Below, one piece after another: positions 29,122-37,050 of a stretch of DNA of 64,000 nucleotides. The position numbers and the translations under genes were made by a program. The DNA is from CAWBFD01 sp963788115 (GTDB taxonomy: Bacteria > Actinomycetota > Thermoleophilia > Solirubrobacterales > 70-9). The DNA is taken from the NCBI GenBank assembly GCA_963788115.1, contig CAWBFD010000002.1, forward strand, positions 310,001-374,000. Reading direction: 5' to 3'. Below the pieces are notes generated by a model. It saw only the letters and a program-made list of their open reading frames with translations. It was not told where the DNA came from and searched no databases. Within the stretch, counting starts at the first letter, position 1. Each line of letters starts with the position of its first letter.

Positions 29122-30126
29122 GCGTCGGCCTCCAAGCGCCGACGCGGTCTCGAGCGCGCGCACCATCGCCCGCTGCGCGAGCTCGACCTTGAACGCGTTC
29201 ATCCTCCGGGGCGTCGCCGGAATGAGCTCCTCCGCCGCGGCGCGCGGCGAAGCTCGCTGAGGTCGCGGGCTCGCCGATCAGGAGCCGTTCCGCGCGGCGG
29301 GCGCGCCAGGGCTTCGTGGCAATGCCGCCAAGTGCCAGCCGCGCCTCCCCGATCATCCCCGTCGTCGAGGCGGAGCGCCACCGCCACGGATGTCAGGGCG
29401 AACTCGTATGACTCGCGGTCGCGCACCTTGAGGTAGAGCGACGTGCGGGCCGCGGAAGATGCCGGCACCTCGATCTCCACGATGAGCTCGCCCCGTTCGA
29501 GCGGATGCTCGATGTGCGGGGTGTCGCCCGGAAGCAGGAAGAGATCGTCGACCGGAATCGCCCGCTCGCCGCCCGGCCCCTGCGTGTGGACGATGGCATC
29601 GAGGGCGACGAGGGCCACGGCGAGGTCGGAGGGGTGCGTGGCGATGCATCGCTCGCTCGTCCCAAGGATGGCGTGCCCCCGGTTGATGCCATCCAGGGCG
29701 GCGCATCCGGACCCGGGGTCGCGTTTGTTGCACGGTGAGATCCCGTCGCGGAAGTACGCGCAGCGGACGCGCTGGCAGCAGGTTGCCGCCCGATCGAGGC
29801 CATGTTGCGCAGCTGCTCGCGACGCGCCGAGCAGCAGCGCCTGCGACTGATGACCGGAAAACGCTCGATCACCCCCGGGTGCGCGGGCCACGTCGCTCAT
29901 GCGGGCGAGCGCGCCGATGCGGAGCCCGCCGTCCGGCCAGGTCCTCCACGTCGGGCGAGTGGCAGCGAGTTGATGTCGACGAGTTCAGTCGGACTGCTCG
30001 ACGCCGATCCGCAGGAGGTCGACCTTCGGTCGTGCCGCCGGCGAGGAAAGCACTGGCGGGCTCGGCGCTGACCGTCGCGACGGCCTCGCGGACATCGTTC
30101 GCACGCGTGTAGCTAAGCGGCCGCAT
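29122..30126 (-). pseudogene. FAD/[4Fe-4S] subunit of PaoABC-like dehydrogenase, frameshifted
   Basis: The medium subunit. It starts MRPLSYTRANDVREAVATV at ATG 30126 and continues with FLAGGTT, then LVDINSLPLA in another frame. A cysteine-rich insertion follows (RCAYFRDGISPCNKRDPGSGC...SERC), which is the [4Fe-4S] signature of PaoB/YagS rather than plain xanthine dehydrogenase. Next come ATHPSDLAVALVALDA, LPGDTPHIEHPLERGELI, LYLKVRDRESYEFALTSVAVAL and the C-terminal AFKVELAQRAMVRALE. Several frame changes are needed. It overlaps the end of the [2Fe-2S] gene by about 14 bp, giving the E. coli paoA-paoB-paoC order. Confidence 0.78.
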
Positions 30127-30628
30127 CGCGCTCCTCTCCTGCTGAGTCGCGAACCTCGCGGATAGCAGACCGGATGTGGGGGTAAGCGGCGCAGCGGCAG
30201 ATGTTGCCGCTCATGAACTCGGCGATCTCCGCGTCCGTCTCGGCCTCTCCCTCTTCCAGTAGCGCGACCGCCGACATGATCTGGCCCGGCGTGCAGTAAC
30301 CGCACTGGAACGCGTCGTGGGCGATGAACGCGCGCTGAAGCGGGTGCAGGCTCGGCCGTCACCTGCGCGACCCCCTCGATCGTCGTTATCTCGCGCCCCT
30401 CGCAGGTGACCGCCAGGGTGAGGCAGGCGAGCACGCGCACGGCCATCCACCGTGCACCGTGCATGCTCCACAAGTCCCCTGGTCGCAGCCCTTCTTCGTG
30501 CCGGTGAGGTCGAGGTGCTCGCGCAGGGCATCGAGCAGGCTCACACGAGGCTCGAGCCGTAGGCGATGCTCCGAGCTGTTCACCTTGAGTGTGAGCGCCA
30601 TGCCCGGTGCGGACAACTCGACGTGCAT
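30113..30628 (-). pseudogene. [2Fe-2S] subunit of PaoABC-like dehydrogenase, frameshifted
   Basis: The small iron-sulfur subunit, about 170 residues when corrected. ATG 30628 is preceded by GGAGGAG. The N-terminal plant-type ferredoxin cluster is seen as GTKKGCDQGTCGACTV; the helical domain has AHDAFQCGYCTPGQIM (in parts across frames) and MSGNICRCAAYPHI. It ends ...EERDAAA at 30113. At least two frame changes occur, near 30460 and 30330. No twin-arginine signal is visible at the start, unlike E. coli PaoA. Confidence 0.78.
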
Positions 30629-30830
30629 CGGCCTGGCTCCTCCGGTTTGGCGGACGGGTCAGCCCGGGAGCCTACAGCGGCCCAAAAGGGCCGCGAAGGA
30701 CGATCAGCTGGTGTCATACCTGCCCGGCGCCGACCCAGGGCCCGCACGCGCGCGCCTCGGCCCACTAGCGGAGCTTCCGGAACCCGTTGCGGACCTCTTC
30801 TGACAACAGCTCGGGCTGCTCCCAGGCGGT

Positions 30831-30919
30831 GATCGCCGCCGGCGGCACCGCGTCGCCCGCGGGACGGGCGGGACTTCCCCGGGGCACGGCCCCAGGTCCG
30901 GCGGGATTTCGCCGAAGCG
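30831..30919 (+). repeat. 89-bp direct repeat, copy 2
   Basis: Perfect copy of 26630-26718 in the same orientation, here in non-coding sequence between the pao locus and the SRP RNA. Together the copies bracket 4.1 kb containing the pao genes. Confidence 0.95.
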
Positions 30920-30987
30920 GATCGGCTCGCTGGCCCCGGCCATCCCCGAGAGCGGTGGGGTGAGCGCGCGATGAGTCGCACCAGCGC

Positions 30988-31029
30988 TCAGTCCGGCCGA
31001 ATGTTCTGGTTCAGCCGGAACAGGTTGTG
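30988..31029 (-). pseudogene. C-terminal remnant of a BBE-type FAD oxidase
   Basis: The minus strand reads HHNLFRLNQNIRPD and then a stop (30988-30990). This is the conserved last stretch of BBE-domain oxidoreductases; the intact gene at 18184-19578 has NLFRLNQNVPPA. Nothing further upstream in any frame continues the fold before the SRP RNA begins, so only about 14 codons remain. Confidence 0.6.
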
Positions 31030-31053
31030 GTGCGGCGCCCACGGCTGAGGGCA

Positions 31054-31325
31054 GGACCGTGCAGCCCGCCGTCGAGAGCGGTCCCCGGGCGTGCCCGCCG
31101 CGGCTGGCTCGGGCCAGGCTTGCCCGCGGCACATGCCGGCTACCGCTTAAGGCTGCTTCCTTCCGGATCTGACCTGGTTCGCGGGCCCGCATTGCGCGGG
31201 ACCTGGCCGTCAACGCTGCCCTCGGCGTACTGACCCCGATGGCCGCGGCCCTCGGGCGGGCGTTCAGCCCCGCTAGAGCGGATTGCGGGTGCAGGGCACC
31301 GCTACCTCCCCGCCTAGCACGGTCC
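31054..31325 (-). ncRNA. ffs: Large (Alu-bearing) bacterial SRP RNA
   Basis: The 272-nt RNA of the signal recognition particle. The 5' Alu domain reads GTGCTAGGCGGGGAGG then TAGCGGTGCCC and GCAATCCGCTCTAGCGGGGC, closely like Bacillus scRNA. The S domain has CAGGTCAGATCCGGAAGGAA followed by GCAGCC (Ffh site with GGAA tetraloop) at about 31152-31177. The ends pair perfectly: GGACCGTGC at the 5' end with GCACGGTCC at the 3' end, which sets the limits. The length almost equals the Bacillus RNA. A possible -10 box TAGGAT lies 7 bp upstream (31333-31338). In Bacillus-like genomes this gene directly precedes dnaX. Confidence 0.93.
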
Positions 31326-31401
31326 GCCGGTCATCCTAGCTGGTTGAGGGTTGGCAGCTCGCGGCTGTTTCAACTCCGCTCCGCACGGCTATCCGCATGA
31401 C

Positions 31402-32304
31402 ATGCCCGGCGAGGTCAGGTCCGTAGCTGTGCTCGGCACGGGAATCATGGGAGCGCCGATGGCCCGCAACCTCGCCCGCGCGGGGCTGGCGGTCCGGGCC
31501 TGGAACCGTACGCGGGAAAAGGCGGAGCCGCTGAGCGATCACGGGGTGGAGATCGCCGACACGCCGGCCGGCGCGGCCGGCGCGGCCGATGCGGTGCTCA
31601 CGATGGTCGCCGACGTCGAGGCCGTGCGCCAGGTGATGATGGGCCGCGACGGGGCTCTGGCCGCGTTGACGCCGGACTCGGTCTGGATTCAGATGAGCAC
31701 GATCGGGCTCGCCGGCACCGAGGAGATGAAGGCACTCGCGGCGGACACCGGCCTGGAGTTCGTCGATGCGCCGGTCACCGGCACCAAGCAGCCCGCCGCG
31801 CGCGGCGAGCTCCTCGTGTTCGCGTCAGGATCGGCGGCCGCGCTCGCGCGTTCGCGTCCGGTCTTCGCCGCGGTCGGATCCCACACGTTCGAGCTCGGAG
31901 AGGCCGGCCGTGGCTCGCGGATGAAACTGGTCATGAACAGCTGGATCCTGGCCCTGACGACGGGCCTCGCCGAGGCGATCGCCCTCGCTGAGGAACTGTC
32001 GCTCGATCCGGCGGAGTTCCTGGCGATCCTCGACGGCAGCCCGATGGGCCCTGCGTACGCGCAGCTCAAGGGCAGCGCGATGCTCGATCGGAGCTTCGAG
32101 CCCAGCTTCCCGCTCGGCCATGCGGCGAAGGACGCCCGTTTGGTCCTGGAGGCCGTCGAAGGCACCGAGTTGGAGCTGCCTGTCGCGCTCGCCGCCGCTC
32201 GAAGCTTCGCTGAGGCGGCCGAGCTGGGCCACGCCGAGAAGGACATGGCCGCGGTCTACGAGGCCTACGTTCGGGGCTCGGAGGGCTCGTCCGGCGGGGC
32301 GTAG
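31402..32304 (+). CDS. 3-hydroxyisobutyrate dehydrogenase-family NAD(P) oxidoreductase
   Basis: Beta-hydroxyacid dehydrogenase with 300 residues. N-terminal NAD(P) motif VLGTGIMGAPMARNLARAG with the R after WNRT favouring NADP; substrate motif FVDAPVTGTKQPA (usual D.PVSGG); catalytic Lys in MKLVMN near residue 174; C-terminal helical domain with KDARLVLE. GTK in place of SGG suggests a glyoxylate/succinic semialdehyde reductase-like or otherwise divergent member; the substrate is unknown. ATG 31402 is chosen since an upstream extension (from 31351) is not homologous. Divergent from the SRP RNA. Confidence 0.88.
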   Translation: MPGEVRSVAVLGTGIMGAPMARNLARAGLAVRAWNRTREKAEPLSDHGVEIADTPAGAAGAADAVLTMVADVEAVRQVMMGRDGALAALTPDSVWIQMSTIGLAGTEEMKALAADTGLEFVDAPVTGTKQPAARGELLVFASGSAAALARSRPVFAAVGSHTFELGEAGRGSRMKLVMNSWILALTTGLAEAIALAEELSLDPAEFLAILDGSPMGPAYAQLKGSAMLDRSFEPSFPLGHAAKDARLVLEAVEGTELELPVALAAARSFAEAAELGHAEKDMAAVYEAYVRGSEGSSGGA

Positions 32305-32333
32305 CGCCTGGGCGTCGCAGTCTCGCCCAATCG

Positions 32334-33557
32334 TCAGTACTCCGTGCCCGCCAGCTCGGCCGGACGCCTTGCCGCCGGGCGCTCGGCCTCCCGGCCCTGG
32401 AACAGGACCGCGGCAAACGCGGCGGCGGCCATGGCCACGGCCGCGGCCCGAGGAGACGCGAGATCGGCGATCCCACCGTCGATCGCCGCCGAGAACGGCC
32501 TGGTGCCGAGGAATGCGACACCCCAGAGAGCCATCACCCGGCCGCGCACCTGATCGGGAACGCGGTCTTGGAGCTGCGTGGTCACCGAGGTGATCGCGAC
32601 GATGAACCCCGCCCCCGCGATCGCGAGGGTGCCGACCGCGTAGGCGGGAACCTGACTGAGCGCGAACGCGGCGATCGCGGCCGCCAGCGCGCCCAGTCCG
32701 GCGGTCGCCGCTCGCTCACGGCCGATGCGGTCGCGGATGCGCCCGACGAAGAACGCGGCGACGACCGCGCCGGCGCCGAAGCCGCTGACCATGAGACCGA
32801 CGAGTCCGTCGCCGCCGCCGACCTCGCGGGCCATCGGCGGTGTCAGGGTGTTGATCGGGTCGGTGGCGAAGCCGATCGCCACCATCGTCCCCAGCAGTAC
32901 GACCGCGCGGCGGTCGGCGAGCACCCACCGAAGCCCGGCGCCGACCGAACGATCGCCGCGACCCGGCTCGCGCTCGAAGCGAGGCGTGATCCAGACCAGC
33001 GCCGCGAGCAGCACCGCAAAGCTGGCGACGTTGACCGAGAACGCGACGGAGGCGTCGGCCTCGAGCAGGATCACCCCGGCGATAGCGGGCCCGATCCCGC
33101 GGGCGAGGTTGAAGGTGACCCCATTGAGCGCGATCGCGCGGTCGAGATCGCGCTTTTCGACCAGCGCCGGGATCAGCGCCTGCATCGCGGGAATCGAGAA
33201 TGCGACCCCAACCCCGATCACGACCGTGCCGAGATAGATCGGCCACGGGCCCGGCAGGTCCTCGACGCCCACAATCGCTGTCGGGATCGCGATCGCGAGG
33301 GCACCGACCAGGGCCACCGACTGGCCGCAGATCAGCACCCGCCGGCGGTCGTACCGATCGGTGAGCGCCCCCGCCCACGGCTGGAGCAACAGCGACCCCG
33401 CCCACATGCACCCGCTTACTGCTCCGACCGCTAGTGCCGAGTCGGTGAGCTCGAAGACGACCACCGCCGCGGTGACGTTGTGGATCCAGTTGCCGCAGTT
33501 GGATACGAGGTTGCCGAAGAAGAAGGGGCCGTAGACACGGTCCCGGAGCAGCGCCAC
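32334..33557 (-). CDS. MFS transporter, EntS-like
   Basis: The protein has 407 residues and 12 predicted membrane helices. Features of the MFS_3 group are FGNLVSNCGNWIHNVTAAVVVFELT at the start, SLLLQPWAGALTDRYDRRRVL (loop 2-3 signature) and IGPAIAGVILLEADASVAFSVN. Members export siderophores, macrolides or other drugs by proton antiport; the substrate here is unknown. It starts 6 bp after the stop of the Na+/H+ antiporter gene, so they probably share a transcript. Confidence 0.88.
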   Translation of the reverse strand: MALLRDRVYGPFFFGNLVSNCGNWIHNVTAAVVVFELTDSALAVGAVSGCMWAGSLLLQPWAGALTDRYDRRRVLICGQSVALVGALAIAIPTAIVGVEDLPGPWPIYLGTVVIGVGVAFSIPAMQALIPALVEKRDLDRAIALNGVTFNLARGIGPAIAGVILLEADASVAFSVNVASFAVLLAALVWITPRFEREPGRGDRSVGAGLRWVLADRRAVVLLGTMVAIGFATDPINTLTPPMAREVGGGDGLVGLMVSGFGAGAVVAAFFVGRIRDRIGRERAATAGLGALAAAIAAFALSQVPAYAVGTLAIAGAGFIVAITSVTTQLQDRVPDQVRGRVMALWGVAFLGTRPFSAAIDGGIADLASPRAAAVAMAAAAFAAVLFQGREAERPAARRPAELAGTEY

Positions 33558-33563
33558 GCGCGC

Positions 33564-35150
33564 TCAGATCTCCAGCCGCGTCTCTTCGAGGTCGAGGTCG
33601 CGCTCGACGCGTCGCATGACATCGGCCGAGATCAGGCCCTCGTTTCGCATCTGCACGATCGCCGCCCGCTGGGCCTCGATCACGCCGTGCATCAAGCGCT
33701 GGTAGGCGAGTGAGCGGTCGACGATCCCGTCCTCGTCTTCGAGGTCGCCGCGAAGGGTGGCGAAGCGACGGCGGCGGAACCCGTACAGCGCCCGCATCCG
33801 CTCGACGGTGTCATCGCGCGTCCACTCCTCCTCGGCGAGCCCGTCGAGCGCCTCGAGCGCCGCCTCGGCGGCCGCGATTCGGGCCGCCTGCTCCTCGGCC
33901 TCCGCCTCGGAGCCGTCGTCGACCACCCCCAGCCGGCGGATCAGTACCGGCAGCGTCAGCCCCTGGACGACGACCGTGAACAGGACGACGCAGTAGGCGA
34001 GGAAGATCACCAGGTCGCGCTCGGGGAAGGGCGCGCCCGCGTCGGTCTCCAGCGGCAGCGCGAGGGCCGCCGCGAGCGAGACCGCACCGCGCATCCCGGC
34101 CCAGCCGACGACCACCCGGGGGGCGGCGCCGACCCGGCGCTCGATCTGGCTCGGGCGGCGGTCGAGCATCCGGATCAGGTAAGGGACGGTGAACACCCAG
34201 AGGAAGCGCGTCCCGACGACGACGGCGACGGTGGCCAGCGCGTAGCCGGCCAGCGTGCCGACCTCGATGCCAGAGACCTCGTCGAGGATGCCCGGCAGCT
34301 GCAGGCCGATGAGCACGAAGAGGAGCGCGTTGAGCAGGAACACGACCAGCTCCCAGACAGCGAATCCCTGTATTCGCATCTGCGCCGTGGAGATCTGAGG
34401 CGCGAGCCAGCCCAGGTAGATCCCGGTGGTGACCGCCGCGAGCACACCGGACAGCCCGAGCGCCTCGGCCGGAAGGTACGCCGCGAAGCCACTGAAGATC
34501 GAGATCGTGATCTCGACGGGAATGTCGTCGAGCCGCCGCCTGACTTCGGCGATCGCGGCGCCGATCAGCAACCCGATCGCGATCCCGCCGACAACGGCCA
34601 CGACGAAGTCGACGCTGGCGTCGAAGAGCGAGAAGCTGCCGCCGACCGCTGCCGCGACCGCGACCCGGTATGCGATCAGCGCCGACGAGTCGTTGATCAG
34701 GCTCTCCCCCTCGATCAGGGTGACCAGACGGCGCGGGACGCCAAGCTCGCGCGCGATCGTCGTCGCCGCAACCGGGTCGGTCGGCGAGACGATCGCACCG
34801 AGCGCGAAGGCGACCGCCCAGGGTAGATCGATGAGGTCGTGGCCGACGACCGCCACCGCACAGGTCGTAGCCAGCACCAGTCCGATCGAGGTCAGCGACA
34901 GCGCGCGGGCGTCGGCGCGCAGCGCCCGCAGATCGGCGAAGAAGGCCGCCACGTAGAGGAGCGGCGGCAGGAAGATCACGAGCACCAGGTCGGGGTCGAG
35001 CTCGACCTCGGGAACGCCGGGCAGGTAGCCGAGCGGGATCGCCCCGAGCACGAGCACGATCGGGTACGGGATGCCGAGCAGCCGAGCGATCACGCTGAGC
35101 GCCGGGATCGCGACGCACAGGCCGAGGATCAGGATCTCGGTCTCGTCCAT
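33564..35150 (-). CDS. Na+/H+ antiporter, CPA1 (NhaP/NhaG-like)
   Basis: A 528-residue protein with about 12 membrane helices (residues 1-415) and a long cytoplasmic helical tail. CPA1 hallmarks: AFALGAIVSPTDPVAATTIARELG with the ion-binding Asp, LIEGESLINDSSALIAYRVA, and GWAGMRGAVSLAAALALPL near 350. The tail (about 430-528) is rich in Glu/Arg and contains EEWTRDDTVERM and a conserved-looking RVERDLDLEETRLEI end. It exchanges Na+ (or K+) for H+ at the cytoplasmic membrane. It is followed closely by the MFS exporter. Confidence 0.92.
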   Translation of the reverse strand: MDETEILILGLCVAIPALSVIARLLGIPYPIVLVLGAIPLGYLPGVPEVELDPDLVLVIFLPPLLYVAAFFADLRALRADARALSLTSIGLVLATTCAVAVVGHDLIDLPWAVAFALGAIVSPTDPVAATTIARELGVPRRLVTLIEGESLINDSSALIAYRVAVAAAVGGSFSLFDASVDFVVAVVGGIAIGLLIGAAIAEVRRRLDDIPVEITISIFSGFAAYLPAEALGLSGVLAAVTTGIYLGWLAPQISTAQMRIQGFAVWELVVFLLNALLFVLIGLQLPGILDEVSGIEVGTLAGYALATVAVVVGTRFLWVFTVPYLIRMLDRRPSQIERRVGAAPRVVVGWAGMRGAVSLAAALALPLETDAGAPFPERDLVIFLAYCVVLFTVVVQGLTLPVLIRRLGVVDDGSEAEAEEQAARIAAAEAALEALDGLAEEEWTRDDTVERMRALYGFRRRRFATLRGDLEDEDGIVDRSLAYQRLMHGVIEAQRAAIVQMRNEGLISADVMRRVERDLDLEETRLEI

Positions 35151-35162
35151 TTGATCAGGCCA

Positions 35163-35183
35163 ATGGGCGCGGCTGGTTTCGAA
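35163..35183 (-). repeat. Copy of the tRNA-Val 3' end (possible att site)
   Basis: These 21 bases are identical to 39940-39960, which covers the acceptor 3' strand and T-arm of tRNA-Val. The match stops after the T-loop, so this is a fragment and not a tRNA gene. Integrative elements that enter tRNA 3' ends leave such a copy at their far end; see the findings. Confidence 0.7.
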
Positions 35184-35733
35184 TTACAGGTGACGGCGTG
35201 CTCCGTGCCTACGGAGGCGCCCTGAGAGGCACCGAGAGTACCCCGGGGGCTACTGCTTAGGCCCCCTGTGTAGCCCCTCGGGAATATCACGGGAGCATCC
35301 GCCGCGGGCAGGTGTTCGCCAGCGCCGCCGGAACGCGGAGCTCGCGATAGCCCTCCCCGCCCTCGGGCTCGGGTTCGGGGATCAGCCGGCGATCTCAAGC
35401 TCCAGCCGGCGGGAGGACCCAAGTTGAGAGCAGCAATACCTGTTTTCGGGTAAATTTCCACCCGACAACGGCCGAGCCGCGGCGTTCCTTCTAGATCCTC
35501 GACTGGGCTCCAACGGGGGGTTGAGCGAGACAAAGCGAAAGGAGTCAGGACGGCGGAGATCACCGACGTGGGGTTCGAGTCGGCGACGCTCGACGTCTTC
35601 TAGGACGGCGTGCTCACCGACACCTTCACGGTCTTCTTCAGAGCGAACCCGCGGCGAGGGACCGCACCAGACCGAGACAGCCCGACCGAGCCGCATCAGG
35701 CCGGGGGGGAAATCACGCACAAGGGGGTACGAA
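35184..35733. other. Gene-poor spacer, 550 bp
   Basis: No convincing gene was seen on either strand. The stretch holds one perfect 8-bp inverted repeat (35246-35253 with 35270-35277) and a purine-rich approach to the secreted-protein start at 35734. Open frames here lack homology and start logic. Confidence 0.5.
35246..35277. other. Hairpin of unknown role
   Basis: GGGGCTAC (35246-35253) pairs perfectly with GTAGCCCC (35270-35277) around a 16-nt loop that contains GGCCCCC. No U-tract follows. It lies in a long gene-free spacer close to the tRNA-Val fragment. Confidence 0.35.
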
Positions 35734-36081
35734 GTGAAGAAGGTTCTGATCGCGGGGGTCGCGGCTGCGGCTGTGACCGTCGCGCTGATCGTCCCGTCAG
35801 GGGCGCAGGCGAGCACCCGCACCTGTGTCCAGCTCGGCGGCGGAACGTGTTCCGCCCTGATCGCCGCCAGCCATCCCAGCGTGGGCGTGGTGCGGGCGGG
35901 CGCGAACACCCGAGGGGTGTTCCGAATCGCCTGCACCCAAGGCAGTCACGCCTTCGTTCGAACGGGGTTCGTCCCGCTGGGCGGCGCGAAGATCATCCCG
36001 ATCCCGCTCAATGGTGACTGCGTGCTGCAAGGCACCTTCCGCAGCCGCACCCATACGTTCGGGGCGGTCGCGCTCCGCTAG
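35734..36081 (+). CDS. Small secreted protein of unknown function
   Basis: The protein has 115 residues and begins with a signal peptide (VKKVLIAGVAAAAVTVALIVPSGAQA), cleaved probably after AQA. The mature domain of about 88 residues is Gly/Thr/Ser-rich with four cysteines (TCVQLGGGTCSALIAAS, RIACTQGS, GDCVLQG), enough for two disulfides, and looks beta-rich. The family is not recognised. GTG 35734 is chosen because it directly precedes the basic-hydrophobic signal and follows a G-rich site. Confidence 0.65.
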   Translation: MKKVLIAGVAAAAVTVALIVPSGAQASTRTCVQLGGGTCSALIAASHPSVGVVRAGANTRGVFRIACTQGSHAFVRTGFVPLGGAKIIPIPLNGDCVLQGTFRSRTHTFGAVALR

Positions 36082-36099
36082 ACGGGGAGGGCGGCGGCG

Positions 36100-36272
36100 A
36101 TGGGCAACGTGCACGTCGTCGTCGCCCCCGACCCTTGCCCCGAGGACGCCGAGCTCACGGTGTTCCTGGCGGCGCTGACCATCCTCAACCCGTGGCGATC
36201 AGCCGCCGGGAGCTCGACGCGCTGCGCGAGCGGCGCCGGCTGAGCTCGGTAGCCCGCCTCCGGCGTCCCTGA
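36100..36272 (+). CDS. Possible small protein, frameshifted
   Basis: ATG 36100 opens MGNVHVVVAPDPCPEDAE then LTVFLAALTILNP. In the next frame the sequence continues plausibly as VAISRRELDALRERRRLSSV to a stop at 36270-36272. An amphipathic, Arg/Leu-rich end and a GGAGGG site upstream hint at a real 57-residue gene with one missing or extra base near 36190. There is no recognised family and this may be spurious. Confidence 0.25.
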
Positions 36273-36583
36273 TTCTGGAAGACCGCCTGACAAAAACGGG
36301 ACTCGGGCGTTCTAGCTAGAGCCGGGGCCGGGGCGTTGCCCACATGCTGCCCCAGCCCTACGGCAGAACACCAGCACGGCCGCCCCCCTGCAAGGTTCGT
36401 GGGCGGCCGTGCTCTTTGGTGTCGGCCGGCAGGCGGCGGGAGGCAGAACAGCCGCGCGGGCGGTCTCTGCCCGGATCCGGGGGCAGGGCGGCCCCTTTCT
36501 TCACGCTGAGCTGTGCGGGGGTCTCCGAGAGAAGCGCTCCGAGACTCGCGACCCTCCCCTTCCCGCGAGATACTGGGCGGGCG
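36273..36583. other. Spacer with one strong hairpin
   Basis: No gene was found in these 311 bp; the only clear structure is the hairpin at 36373-36413. Confidence 0.5.
36373..36413. terminator. Strong 13-bp hairpin
   Basis: AGCACGGCCGCCC (36373-36385) pairs perfectly with 36401-36413 around a 15-nt loop, followed by CTTTGG on the plus strand. It probably ends transcription from the secreted-protein side before the SnoaL-like gene. Confidence 0.6.
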
Positions 36584-36973
36584 ATGTCGCAGGGGAACGT
36601 GGAACTGGTTCAGTCCTGGTTCGAACGCTGGAACGGAGGCGACCGGGACTTTTCGACGGATGAGCTGCACCCGGACTTTCAGATCGTCAGCCGCCTTCAG
36701 AGCGAGCCGTTCGAGGGACGGGAGGGACTGCTTCGATGGATGCAGGAGATCGATGAGCAGTTTCGGAAGTGGGAGCTCGCCGGGGACGAGTGGCGCGAAA
36801 CCGGCGACCGCGTGGTTGTCCTCGGCCGGGTCCGACTTCGCGGGAAAGAGAGCGGTGTGGCGGTCGACCAGCCGCACGGATGGGTGTTCGAGTTCAAGGA
36901 CGGCAAGGTGTTTCGGTTCAGGCACTTCGCTCGACCGCAGGAGGCCCTCGAAGCCGCCGGGCTGCGGGACTAG
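36584..36973 (+). CDS. SnoaL-like (NTF2 fold) protein
   Basis: This 129-residue protein with the cone-shaped NTF2/SnoaL fold begins MSQGNVELVQSWFERWNGGD, a start very common among paralogues in Thermoleophilia. Other typical parts are ELHPDFQIVSRL, FEGREGLLRWMQE, GDRVVVLGRVRLRG and FEFKDGKVFRFRHFARPQEALEAAGL. Such proteins may be isomerases, hydrolases or ligand binders; no catalytic pair can be named. A related protein lies at 40653-41051. It precedes kup by 77 bp. Confidence 0.82.
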   Translation: MSQGNVELVQSWFERWNGGDRDFSTDELHPDFQIVSRLQSEPFEGREGLLRWMQEIDEQFRKWELAGDEWRETGDRVVVLGRVRLRGKESGVAVDQPHGWVFEFKDGKVFRFRHFARPQEALEAAGLRD

Positions 36974-37050
36974 GTGCGCGGTCCGGCATGGGCAACAGCA
37001 CGGTCGTGAGTCCGGCGGCCCGTTGGGACACCCGAACGTAGGGTGGCCGT

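Larger units (their letters stand above)
30629..31053 (-). other. Remnant-rich spacer between pao and the SRP RNA
   Basis: No intact gene was found in these 425 bp. They hold the second 89-bp repeat copy and, on the minus strand, a short open frame ending PPAAITAWEQPELLSEE-VRNGFRKLR at the stop 30765-30767, which runs up through the repeat and is not recognised. They also hold a BBE-oxidase tail remnant at 30988-31029. Confidence 0.5.

Noticed and set aside
31111..31208. Short (98-nt, 4.5S-like) SRP RNA
   Set aside because: The S domain alone would fit, but a clear Alu domain and a perfectly paired outer stem extend it to 31054-31325.
35163..35230. A second tRNA-Val gene
   Set aside because: Only the 3' 21 bases match. 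No D-arm or anticodon arm can be folded from the neighbouring sequence.
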